Part shown: piece after piece, positions 9,353 to 16,558 of the stretch
Numbering within the stretch: the first letter of the stretch is position 1
How the letters are laid out: each line of letters begins with the position of its first letter
The notes under the pieces: model-generated
What the model was told of the DNA's origin: nothing
Databases searched by the model: none
Seen by the model: only the letters and a program-made list of their open reading frames with translations
From: CAIMWS01 sp964409245
GTDB lineage: Bacteria > Verrucomicrobiota > Verrucomicrobiia > Limisphaerales > UBA1319
DNA length: 64,000 bases
Assembly: GCA_964409245.1 (NCBI GenBank)
Contig: CAYPCQ010000009.1
Span: 35,215 to 99,214, forward strand
Direction: 5' to 3'
Translations under genes and position numbers: made by a program

Positions 9353-10639
9353 ATGCATCAGAATAACACCTCAGTGAAACTGGCAAAAGCAACCCTGTGG
9401 CTGTTCCTGGCCGGCGTGGCCGTCCGGGGAGCGGAAGGATTGGATGGCAACTGGCCGCGCTGGCGCGGCCCCCAGGACCAGGGCAGAGGCGCTCCCAACG
9501 CCACCTTGCCCACCCAATTAAGCGGCCCGCAGAACCTGCTTTGGAAGGCCGCGCTGCCCGGCAAAGGCTGCTCCACACCCATCGTGTGGGAGCGCCGCAT
9601 CTACCTCACGGCGCCGGTGGAGGGGCAGGATGCGGTGCTGGCTTTCGATTGGGAAGGAAGGCTGCTCTGGCAGACCATCCTGGGGCCTGAGCGCAAGGGG
9701 AAGCATCGCAATGGCTCCGGCAGCAATCCGTCGCTGGCGGCGGACGGGCAGGGTTTATACGCTTATTTCAAAAGCGGCCTGCTGGCGCGGCTGGACCTGG
9801 CCGGGGGCGTGACCTGGAAAACCGGGCTGCAGGAGCGCTACGGCCAGGACAGCCTGTTTTGGGACATCGGCAGTTCGCCCGTGCTGACGAAGCAGGATGT
9901 GGTGGTGGCGGTGATGCACCATGGCAATTCCTTCCTGGCGGCCTTCGACAAAGCGAACGGCGCCGTGCATTGGAAAGTGGCGCGGAATTATGAAACCCCG
10001 CTGGAAGGGGACCACAGCTACGCCACACCGATCGTGCTGCAAAAGGGCGGCCAGGAAACCGTGCTGGTCTGGGGGGCTTTGCACCTGACTGCGCACCGGG
10101 CTGAGGATGGGCAAATCCTCTGGAGCTGCGGCGATTTCAATCCGGAGGCCACCACCTACTGGCCGGCGGTATCCTCGGCCGTGGTGGCCGGGGACATGGT
10201 GGTGGTGCCTTACGGCCGGGGCGCGCGCCTGCACGGCATCCGGCTCGGAGGCACGGGAGACGTCACCGCCACCCACCGGGCCTGGCTGAGGAAGGATACC
10301 GGATCGTTTGTGCCCACCCCCTCGGTCAGCCAGGGCCGGGTGTATCTGTTGCGCGACCGGGGCGAAATGGAGTGCATTGATGCCGGAACGGGCAAGACCG
10401 TGGGGAGCGGAGCGCTGCCCAAGGATAGCTCTAATTACTATGCCTCACCCTTGGTGGCGGGCGGCCATGTTTACGCCGCCCGGGAGGATGGCGTGGTCTT
10501 TGTGGCCCGGGTGGAGGGAAAATTCGAGGTCGTTTCGGAAAACGACATGGGCGAACGCATCATCGCCTCGCCGGTGGCCGTGGCCAATCGGCTGCTGCTG
10601 CGCGGCGAAAAGAATTTGTTTTGCCTGGGGACGAAGTAA
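9353..10639 (+). CDS. Exported PQQ-like beta-propeller repeat protein
   Basis: 428 residues from the ATG at 9353; a TTG 24 bp upstream is possible but the ATG puts a signal peptide (LAKATLWLFLAGVAVRGAEG) near the start. The mature protein opens with WPRWRGPQDQGRG, the typical beginning of the outer-membrane-assembly/PQQ-propeller proteins abundant in Planctomycetes and Verrucomicrobia. It then shows propeller blades with LLWK, LAFDWEGRLLW and AFDKANGAVHWK motifs. These proteins are BamB-like in fold; no catalytic residues of quinoprotein dehydrogenases are evident, so an enzyme role is not supported. Standalone gene. Confidence 0.85.
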   Translation: MHQNNTSVKLAKATLWLFLAGVAVRGAEGLDGNWPRWRGPQDQGRGAPNATLPTQLSGPQNLLWKAALPGKGCSTPIVWERRIYLTAPVEGQDAVLAFDWEGRLLWQTILGPERKGKHRNGSGSNPSLAADGQGLYAYFKSGLLARLDLAGGVTWKTGLQERYGQDSLFWDIGSSPVLTKQDVVVAVMHHGNSFLAAFDKANGAVHWKVARNYETPLEGDHSYATPIVLQKGGQETVLVWGALHLTAHRAEDGQILWSCGDFNPEATTYWPAVSSAVVAGDMVVVPYGRGARLHGIRLGGTGDVTATHRAWLRKDTGSFVPTPSVSQGRVYLLRDRGEMECIDAGTGKTVGSGALPKDSSNYYASPLVAGGHVYAAREDGVVFVARVEGKFEVVSENDMGERIIASPVAVANRLLLRGEKNLFCLGTK

Positions 10640-10853
10640 GGGCAACCGGCAAAACTTTCGCGCCGCCGGGTACTTGGGCGAGCCAATTGCCGTCCGGTCC
10701 GGCCTGGCTGCCACGAACATAATTTGTCGTGACTGTAATTCAGACAGTGGGAGAGGGCTTTTAGAATGGGCGATTTCCTAAGGTTCGAGTCCTGGCAACG
10801 GGCATTTTTCAAGATTCTCACTTTTCCGGGCTTTTTGCCCGGGGCAAACGCAC

Positions 10854-11360
10854 TTAAAAGCCCAGCAAATGCGCTAAATAGTTATGATCCCAGGCAGCGT
10901 TGAGCTGTCTGGCTTTGAGGCCCCGTTTTTTGGTGGTGTCCTTTTTGAGTAGATTCATGGCCAAGCGGCGAAGCGTGGAGAGGTTTTCGGCTGCGTGCCG
11001 CGTTCGCGCGCGGCTCTGGTCCTCGCCAAAACTGACGTCCAATACCCAGTGGAGCTGGTTTTCCACGCCCCAGTGGTCGCGAACTGCTCGGGCGAACTTG
11101 ATCACATCCAAGGCTAAACTGGAGATAGAGTAGCGGCGTTCCCATTTTCGGTCTTTTCCAATTCGCCCCCCCCTGCGCAAACCTTCCCAGGCTTGGAGAC
11201 CGGCGAACCAAGCCAAATCCTCACTTTGCCAACCGCGCCGGATTTCATGCCGCCCATGGTCCTTCTCCACGCTTTGCGTGAAGGCCAGCTTTTTGGCCGC
11301 CTTTTCAGCAACCTTCTTGCCCTGGCAGGAATGTTGGCGGCGGTTGCCAATAGCGATGAT
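10854..11360 (-). pseudogene. ISAs1-family transposase remnant (C-terminal part)
   Basis: The frame encodes the C-terminal third of an ISAs1-type DDE transposase: VEKDHGRHEIRR, then WYGx-like Trp-rich strands, then DHWGVENQLHWVLDVSFGED, the segment carrying the catalytic Glu, and the ending LNAAWDHNYLAHLLGF. A complete enzyme has about 370-380 residues and the N-terminal catalytic part is missing; the frame closes upstream near 11360. The sequence continues without a start codon before VEKDHG apart from a GTG at 11270. It is therefore a decayed insertion sequence, abutting the start of the next plus-strand gene. Confidence 0.8.
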
Positions 11361-11388
11361 TTATGATCGACTTGCCAATTATCTGATT

Positions 11389-12801
11389 ATGACTGACCAG
11401 AACATGACTATCGGCCGCCGAACCTTTCTGAAGGCGGTGGCTGCGGCGGGTGGCGCGGCGGTGTTTTCCAATCGGTTGCACGGAGACGAGGCCAGCCAGC
11501 CGGCGGCGCCCGCGCCTCCGATGCGGTTGCAGGGCCACCGCTTCCTGACGTTCAACACCGTCGTGCGGGTGAACCAGATCGAGGTCAGCCGGGACCGGAA
11601 TGCCGGTGCGGATGAGGGCACGATCCATACGCTGGAATCGGTGCGCCTGCTGCGTGGGAGTTTCGAGCGCGGTTTCCCGGGCGGGCGGATGACTTGGGCT
11701 TTTTCCTGGCTGGCGCTGCGGGATCAGCGGCCCAATTACCAGGACATCCGCAAGCAGGTGCGGGAGTATCACCAACAATATGGCGATGAGATCACCTTCA
11801 TTCCCGGCGGCTATTTCGCGCCCATGCATAACCGCCGGGAGCAGGTCAACCGCGACCTGCATGAGGCGCTGTTGCGCGTGTCGGACCTGGTGGGCGGCGG
11901 CTACCGGCCGCGCAGCGTGGTGGCCGGCTACCTGGCGGCTGAGAACCTGCGTTTCCTGGCCGAGCGGGAGGGCATCCACGTTGCCCAGGCGAATATCTGG
12001 AGCCAGCATGCCATCGACAATGGCGATGGGGATGGCTCCCTGTCGTATCCCTATTACCCGAGCCGGGAGCATTTCTGCAAACCGGCCCAGGGCGGCGCCG
12101 ATTTCATCGACTGCGTCAATCTCGACGGCTGGACGATGGATTTCCTGGCCGCCCGGCGGCAGGGGTTCCAGGGCGGCTACAACAGCCGGATGGGGGTCGG
12201 GCCGATCGAGACCGTCTTTGCCCACGGCCCGGAGCAGGGGCTGCGGCAGATGATCGAAACCACGGCGGCCCACTTCGACGCTGGCTTCCAAGCCAATGGA
12301 TTCGCCTGGGTCACCAACTGTTGGGAGGTGTGCCTGCTGCCCCGGAGCATTGAATCCCTCACCCAATGGCTCCGGGAAATCCGGCGCCGCTGGCCCGCGG
12401 CGGTCTGCGTGACCCAGGGTGAGTTCGGCCTGGCCTGGCGCCGGCAATTCCCCGCCAACGATGCCGTGGATTATCGATTTATTCAGCGGGGCACCGGGAT
12501 CGGTGGCTCGGATGCGGACCAGGAGATCCGCTGGTTCATGAACCGGGACTTCCGCCTCGCGCTCCTGCGCCATTGGCAGAGCAACGGCCCGGAACTGGTG
12601 ATCGACTTTACCCGGTATGATTTGCCGGCGCAGGAGCCGCCGGACGGTTCCGCCGATCATCCCGCCCGCAATTGGAGCCTGATGAACCGGATCAACCAGA
12701 AAGGCACCCGTCCCCAGGACCGGCCAGCCCGGCTGGCGGATTTGCCCGCCGGGGACCGGGAATTCATCCGCCGCCGCCTTCCCGAGTTGATCCGGGGCTG
12801 A
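11389..12801 (+). CDS. Tat-exported protein resembling DUF3863/DUF3864 proteins
   Basis: 470 residues from ATG 11389 (an alternative ATG is at 11404). The N-terminus has a twin-arginine signal, GRRTFLKAVAAAGGAAVFSN, so the protein is exported folded. The body has features of a TIM-barrel or polysaccharide-deacetylase-like fold (QGHRFLTFNTVVRVNQIEV, EITFIPGGYFAP, FAWVTNCWEVCLLP) and reminds me of DUF3863/DUF3864 proteins; this is from memory and uncertain. The frame is open a further 110 bp upstream into the transposase remnant, but the Tat motif fixes the start at 11389 or 11404. No recognisable ribosome-binding site precedes it. Confidence 0.6.
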   Translation: MTDQNMTIGRRTFLKAVAAAGGAAVFSNRLHGDEASQPAAPAPPMRLQGHRFLTFNTVVRVNQIEVSRDRNAGADEGTIHTLESVRLLRGSFERGFPGGRMTWAFSWLALRDQRPNYQDIRKQVREYHQQYGDEITFIPGGYFAPMHNRREQVNRDLHEALLRVSDLVGGGYRPRSVVAGYLAAENLRFLAEREGIHVAQANIWSQHAIDNGDGDGSLSYPYYPSREHFCKPAQGGADFIDCVNLDGWTMDFLAARRQGFQGGYNSRMGVGPIETVFAHGPEQGLRQMIETTAAHFDAGFQANGFAWVTNCWEVCLLPRSIESLTQWLREIRRRWPAAVCVTQGEFGLAWRRQFPANDAVDYRFIQRGTGIGGSDADQEIRWFMNRDFRLALLRHWQSNGPELVIDFTRYDLPAQEPPDGSADHPARNWSLMNRINQKGTRPQDRPARLADLPAGDREFIRRRLPELIRG

Positions 12802-12857
12802 GGGCCTGGCTCAATTGGCTTCAGTTCTCAGGTGCTGAACAAAGGCACGGACGAGGA

Positions 12858-13637
12858 TCACGGTTGCCGCTGGCGCCACCGCCGGACGATGGCGAAGAGG
12901 CCCAAACCCAGGGCGCCCCATAGGGCGGTTGCCGGTTCCGGAACGGCGGTGTAGCCCAAGGCCATGTCGAGCATGTTCAATTCGAGCGAACTGATCGCCC
13001 GCCGCTGGCCGTTGATTATGGCCGGTGTCATCAAATATCCCGCCGTGGGCCCGCTGGCCAAGAGGTGCGATAGGTCGCTGGCCGACGCCAGTGAGACCTT
13101 CAGCCCGCCTGGATCAAAAGTGGTGCCGGTCACATGGCTGGTCCAGTAATTGACTGCGGATGAGGTGCCCATTTGGCTGGCGTAAAAGGTGGAAAAACCT
13201 AAGGCGTGGCCAATTTCGTGGCGCGCCACGCTGAGTGCATCCCAACTCTCAAAAGGTTGATCTGACCCCGTGGTTGGAGTGCTGTCCCACCACAAATAAT
13301 TGCCGCCGGTAAAGTAGGCGGCGTTAAAGTGAATCGACAACGTCAAACCGCCATACCATGGGGTGACATTATCTCCCGCCGAATAAATAGCGCTCTGCTG
13401 GCATTGGGCCAGATAACTCCCGGGGACGGAGGTGAAATCGAATTGAATGCTTATGTGGTATGTATCCGCAAAGGAGGAGGACCATTCTGAAATCGCCTGG
13501 TTGATCACGCCTTGGCGATCCCCAGTCCAGGTTTCGCCAGAGCTATCCACGAAAGTGGGGGTGATGGTCAGCGCCGCGTTCAGCGATGGCAAAAGACCCA
13601 CGAAGGCGCAGACGATAAAACAGGAGAGTGTTTTCAT
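12858..13637 (-). CDS. Exported PEP-CTERM metalloprotease-like protein
   Basis: 259 residues with a signal peptide (MKTLSCFIVCAFVGLLPSLN), a metzincin-type zinc motif HEIGHALGF at residues 140-148, and a PEP-CTERM sorting tail: VPEPATALWGALGLGLFAIV followed by RRWRQ. The tail predicts processing by an exosortase and surface attachment or release. In classical metzincins a third His follows at position 150; here it is Thr, so zinc ligation must be completed elsewhere, or the enzyme belongs to the PEP-CTERM-associated NF038122-like group. Upstream 13640-13920 holds no recognisable gene. Confidence 0.75.
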   Translation of the reverse strand: MKTLSCFIVCAFVGLLPSLNAALTITPTFVDSSGETWTGDRQGVINQAISEWSSSFADTYHISIQFDFTSVPGSYLAQCQQSAIYSAGDNVTPWYGGLTLSIHFNAAYFTGGNYLWWDSTPTTGSDQPFESWDALSVARHEIGHALGFSTFYASQMGTSSAVNYWTSHVTGTTFDPGGLKVSLASASDLSHLLASGPTAGYLMTPAIINGQRRAISSLELNMLDMALGYTAVPEPATALWGALGLGLFAIVRRWRQRQP

Positions 13638-13920
13638 TTTTGTTGGTTACCCTTCGGTTTATTGCGGGGGGAATATTGAAGGGGTGGTGAAGGCATGTCA
13701 ACCGGGGAATATTCCAATCAATTTTCGGCGTTCGGTTTGATATTTCAGGCCGAATCCTGGCCAGGATTGATTAGGGTGGCCTGCCTCCTGTTTTTTGGGG
13801 TTGTTGGGCGGTTGGCCGCGTCCTCTGTTCCGCTTCCCAGTTTAGGAATGGATGGCGGCGTTATAGCGGCTTTGTTGGTGGCTGGCTTGGCCGTGACCAG
13901 GTAATTGGCTCAGTCGTGCT

Positions 13921-14043
13921 TGCGGTTTTTTTTGTGCAAGACATTCGTTGTTCGCCACTTATCCCGATCAAATCGGGACGGCTCGATTCTCGTCGTGCGC
14001 AAAAAACTGTGGCGCAATCACTTCCCTCCCACATGCAGGGACA
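13921..14043 (+). repeat. Dispersed intergenic repeat, copy A
   Basis: About 120 bp shared with copies at 18966, 38932 and 62010. Conserved landmarks in order are GTGCAAGRCATTCG, TTCGCCACTTATCCCGATC followed by its near-inverted ATCGGGA (small hairpin), GTCGTGCGCAAAAA, TGTGGCGCAATCACTTCC and CAGGGACA. Spacing from TTCGCC to GCGCAA is 61 bp here. It overlaps the 3' end of the broken gene at 13968-14323. Confidence 0.7.
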
Positions 14044-14323
14044 TTTAACAGGAGCAGGGTGCGGAAGGCCGCGCCCACATTTGGGTGAGACGGGCATTTC
14101 TCGAAAAAATCCGTTATGACTTTGTGGAGCCGCCGCGCTGTCTCGTTGTCGCAATCTCTTGGAAGGTCTGCTGGAAGGCACTCGAACAAGTTCGAAACCA
14201 CTCCACGGCGCCTTGTTTCGGCCAGTGCTGCGAAGTAGATGAAACAAGTATTGATTGCAACCGAGCGGTCTTCCTCAGCCGAAACGAGAGGCTGATAATT
14301 TCATCAAGTGGTGTGGTGTTCAT
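13968..14323 (-). pseudogene. Frameshifted small hypothetical gene
   Basis: An ATG at 14323, 4 bp after the stop of the upstream gene, begins MNTTPLDEIISLSFRL; after about 16-20 residues a second frame gives better protein-like sequence (EEDRSVAINTCFIYFAALAE, then RDCDNETARRLHKVITDFFE) down to a stop at 13968. That second frame has no ATG of its own. This pattern fits one gene with a frameshift between about 14265 and 14300, and with its 3' end replaced by the dispersed repeat. The alternative is two unrelated chance frames. No family is recognised. Confidence 0.4.
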
Positions 14324-14327
14324 TGGT

Positions 14328-14930
14328 TCACTCCAACATGCTTGCGAAGTGCATCGCATTGAGCAAACGTCTGGCCGAAGTGCTGTCCAAGAGAACCTCA
14401 CTCCCTTCGCTACCCTTGGCCTGAACAAAGAGCTTCGGTGAATCAAGCTTGCCAGAGACAACGACCTGCCCTCCATCGGCAGTCTCAAACTCAGTATACC
14501 CTTCAGTCGCAAACTGCCCCACAGGGGGTTCCAGCACGGAGGCGCTTTGGTAAAGTTGGCTTGCCTCGGGGAAAGTCAAACCAATGAAACGGAAGTATCC
14601 TTCTCGGCATTGGAAGGAGGGATGGTCGGAATGGAATCCAAACCGCAACTGGCCATTTTCCGCAAAGCGAGCCGTGAAGCAACTCAGGTTTATGGGCATA
14701 GGCACCGATTCCGTAATGCCGAGAAAAGCCAACTCCAAATGCGATGCTGGAGCGGAACAACAAGCAACCAGAACTCTGAGGCCAAGTCCCGATACCCTGC
14801 CCGTTCCTTCCACCATCAGGGCCGTCCGGCAAAAGATGGCATCGATGAGGGAGGAATCGTCCCAGCACACGTTCCCGGATATTCGCTGTGCTATTTCGTT
14901 GCTGCTAATCTCCTGCCATGCGGTGTTCAT
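14328..14930 (-). CDS. Hypothetical protein, low-GC accessory gene
   Basis: 200 residues from an ATG at 14930; I do not recognise a family. Composition is balanced with regular hydrophobic periodicity (SLIDAIFCRTALMVEGTGRV, LRFGFHSDHPSF, GYTEFETADGGQVVVSG) and no signal peptide or membrane segment, so a cytoplasmic folded protein is likely. Base composition is visibly less GC-rich than in the housekeeping genes, as is the next, broken gene on the same strand 4 bp downstream. Together they look like an acquired two-gene unit. Confidence 0.55.
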   Translation of the reverse strand: MNTAWQEISSNEIAQRISGNVCWDDSSLIDAIFCRTALMVEGTGRVSGLGLRVLVACCSAPASHLELAFLGITESVPMPINLSCFTARFAENGQLRFGFHSDHPSFQCREGYFRFIGLTFPEASQLYQSASVLEPPVGQFATEGYTEFETADGGQVVVSGKLDSPKLFVQAKGSEGSEVLLDSTSARRLLNAMHFASMLE

Positions 14931-15149
14931 TGTAGAGGACGGCTAATCAATCAAGCCGCATTCCTTCGCCTATTGAGCCAGACACGTTAAAGGGGTCAAG
15001 GTCTTTCAACCTTCTCAGGATGCAGGGGAGAGCTTCCTATTTCAGTTAATTGGTTCAGCACACCCTCATCCTGCGCGGGGCGCCGGCCTTTGCCAAGCGG
15101 TCCCATTCGGCCCAATCCGGCCGCAGGAATCCCGCTGAGGACGGGATGA

Positions 15150-16001
15150 TCAGGCCGGTTTTTGGAGGCTGCGCAAAATGGCCAGGTTTTCGATGTCCTC
15201 GTGCAGGCCGGGGGATTTGGGGGTTTCGAGGCAGCCGGGGTGGCTGGCGAACCGGGCATCATTCAGGATATGCCGGAATGCCTCCTGGCCGATGTGCCCC
15301 TGGCCGATGCCGGCGTGGCGGTCCACCCGGGAGCCGAGCCCGCTTTTGGAGTCGTTCAGGTGGAAGGCGAGGATTTGCCCCAGGCCAAAGAGCTGGTCCG
15401 CCTTATGCATGACTTCGTCCCAAACCTGCGGGGTGCGGAGATCAAAGCCCGCCTCAAAGAGGTGGGCGGTGTCGAGGCAGACACCCAGCCGCCTGGGGTT
15501 GGCCACCCGCTCGAAGATCCCGGCGATGTGCTCCAGCTGATGGCCCAGGCAGGTGCCCTGGCCGGCGGTATTCTCCAGGGCGATGCGGACCTGGGACCCG
15601 CGGGTGGCGCGGGCTGCTTCATCCAGGCCGGCGGCGATCTGGCGCAGGCCGGCCTCCTCCCCCTGGCCCAAATGCGCCCCGGGGTGGAGCACCAGGAAGG
15701 GCAGGTTCAAGGCGGCGGCCAATTGCAATTCGTTGATCAGGGACTGAAGGGATTGGTCGCGCTTGGGGCCGGGCGGGCCGCCCAGGTTGATCAAATACCC
15801 GGTGTGGCCGAAGACGCAGGCCAGGGAGGATGCCTTCCGCGCGGCGGCAAAACGATCGGCAGCGGCTGGCGGCAGCGGGGCGCCTGTCCACTGCATGTTG
15901 TTCTTCACAAAGATCTGGCACGCTGCCCCGCCAATCGACACGGCCCGTTCCAGAGCCTTGTGCAGGCCGCCAGCGGTTGAACAATGAGCGCCGAGAATCA
16001 T
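15150..16001 (-). CDS. nfo: Endonuclease IV (AP endonuclease)
   Basis: 283 residues from the ATG at 16001, which gives the family's start MILGAHCSTAGGLHKALERA; an upstream in-frame start would add an atypical 14 residues. Conserved zinc-ligand segments are visible: GHTGYLINLG, LVLHPGAHLG, IALENTAGQG (metal-binding Glu), VCLDTAHLFEAG, AFHLNDSK, DRHAGIGQGHIG and CLETPKS. The enzyme cuts DNA at abasic sites during base-excision repair using a trinuclear zinc centre. Standalone gene; MutM in the same window belongs to the same pathway but lies 27 kb away. Confidence 0.95.
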   Translation of the reverse strand: MILGAHCSTAGGLHKALERAVSIGGAACQIFVKNNMQWTGAPLPPAAADRFAAARKASSLACVFGHTGYLINLGGPPGPKRDQSLQSLINELQLAAALNLPFLVLHPGAHLGQGEEAGLRQIAAGLDEAARATRGSQVRIALENTAGQGTCLGHQLEHIAGIFERVANPRRLGVCLDTAHLFEAGFDLRTPQVWDEVMHKADQLFGLGQILAFHLNDSKSGLGSRVDRHAGIGQGHIGQEAFRHILNDARFASHPGCLETPKSPGLHEDIENLAILRSLQKPA

Positions 16002-16178
16002 GCGCCATGGATAATGCAGCCAGGCAAGTGTGTCCAGCCACAACGCAATTTGCCTGCGGCAGCGGTCTGGTCAGGCACGCCCACTGCTTTTGGCCGTTTT
16101 TTGGTTCAGCACCCTGAACTCATTTCCACTCTTGTCTGATCCGCCACATCGCCATCGGGGTTGGTTAGGAGGACGAAC

Positions 16179-16433
16179 TCAACCCTTGCTGTTGCTCTCA
16201 AAAACCAGTTCCGCCTCTGCAATCAGTTCCGCCAGGGACAAACCCAAAGCATTGGCGATGGCCTTTGCGGTGTCCAAGTTGGGGCTTCTTTCCGCGCGCT
16301 CCAAAAGCCCCACATAGGTTTGATGCAACCCCGCCTTTTTCGCCAGTGCGGCGCGGCTCAAACCGCTCTTTTCACGGTGGATCTTGACCACCGTGGAAAA
16401 TGCATCTGAAACGCCTGACTGGTTTTGCACCAT
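16179..16433 (-). CDS. XRE-family helix-turn-helix regulator
   Basis: 84 residues, essentially one HTH_3 domain: VVKIHREKSGLSRAALAKKA followed by GLHQTYVGLLERAERSPNLD and TAKAIANALGLSLAELI. Size and sequence are those of small Cro/C-protein-like repressors. The start ATG at 16433 lies 34 bp from a perfect 20-bp palindrome (16468-16487), a likely autoregulatory operator. Next to no toxin or methylase gene; neighbours are nfo and the plus-strand surface protein. Confidence 0.85.
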   Translation of the reverse strand: MVQNQSGVSDAFSTVVKIHREKSGLSRAALAKKAGLHQTYVGLLERAERSPNLDTAKAIANALGLSLAELIAEAELVFESNSKG

Positions 16434-16467
16434 TTACCCCAGATTGCCAACCAGCAGCAATGACAAG

Positions 16468-16487
16468 TATAAGACAATTGTCTTATA
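16468..16487. promoter_or_regulatory. Perfect 20-bp palindrome, probable operator of the XRE regulator
   Basis: TATAAGACAATTGTCTTATA is fully symmetric and lies in the 125-bp gap between the divergent XRE gene and the LamG/Ig protein gene. On the minus strand it includes a TATACT-like -10 candidate just outside its end. Position suggests control of one or both genes. Confidence 0.55.
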
Positions 16488-16558
16488 TTGGCGTTGACAG
16501 TGACCACACCCTTTGAAAGAGTTGGAGTGAAGTTGACCATTTAAAAAAAGGATAACTA

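Noticed and set aside
10778..10803. A T-arm-like sequence (GGTTCGAGTCC) followed by CAACGGGCA, resembling the 3' end of a tRNA.
   Set aside because: No matching acceptor 5' strand, D-arm or anticodon stem could be placed upstream, and one T-stem pair is mismatched. At most it is a tRNA 3' fragment near the ISAs1 remnant.
13695..13904. A 69-codon plus-strand frame with a hydrophobic end that slightly resembles a sorting tail.
   Set aside because: No start context, no recognised motif and weak codon quality; probably chance in an intergenic stretch.
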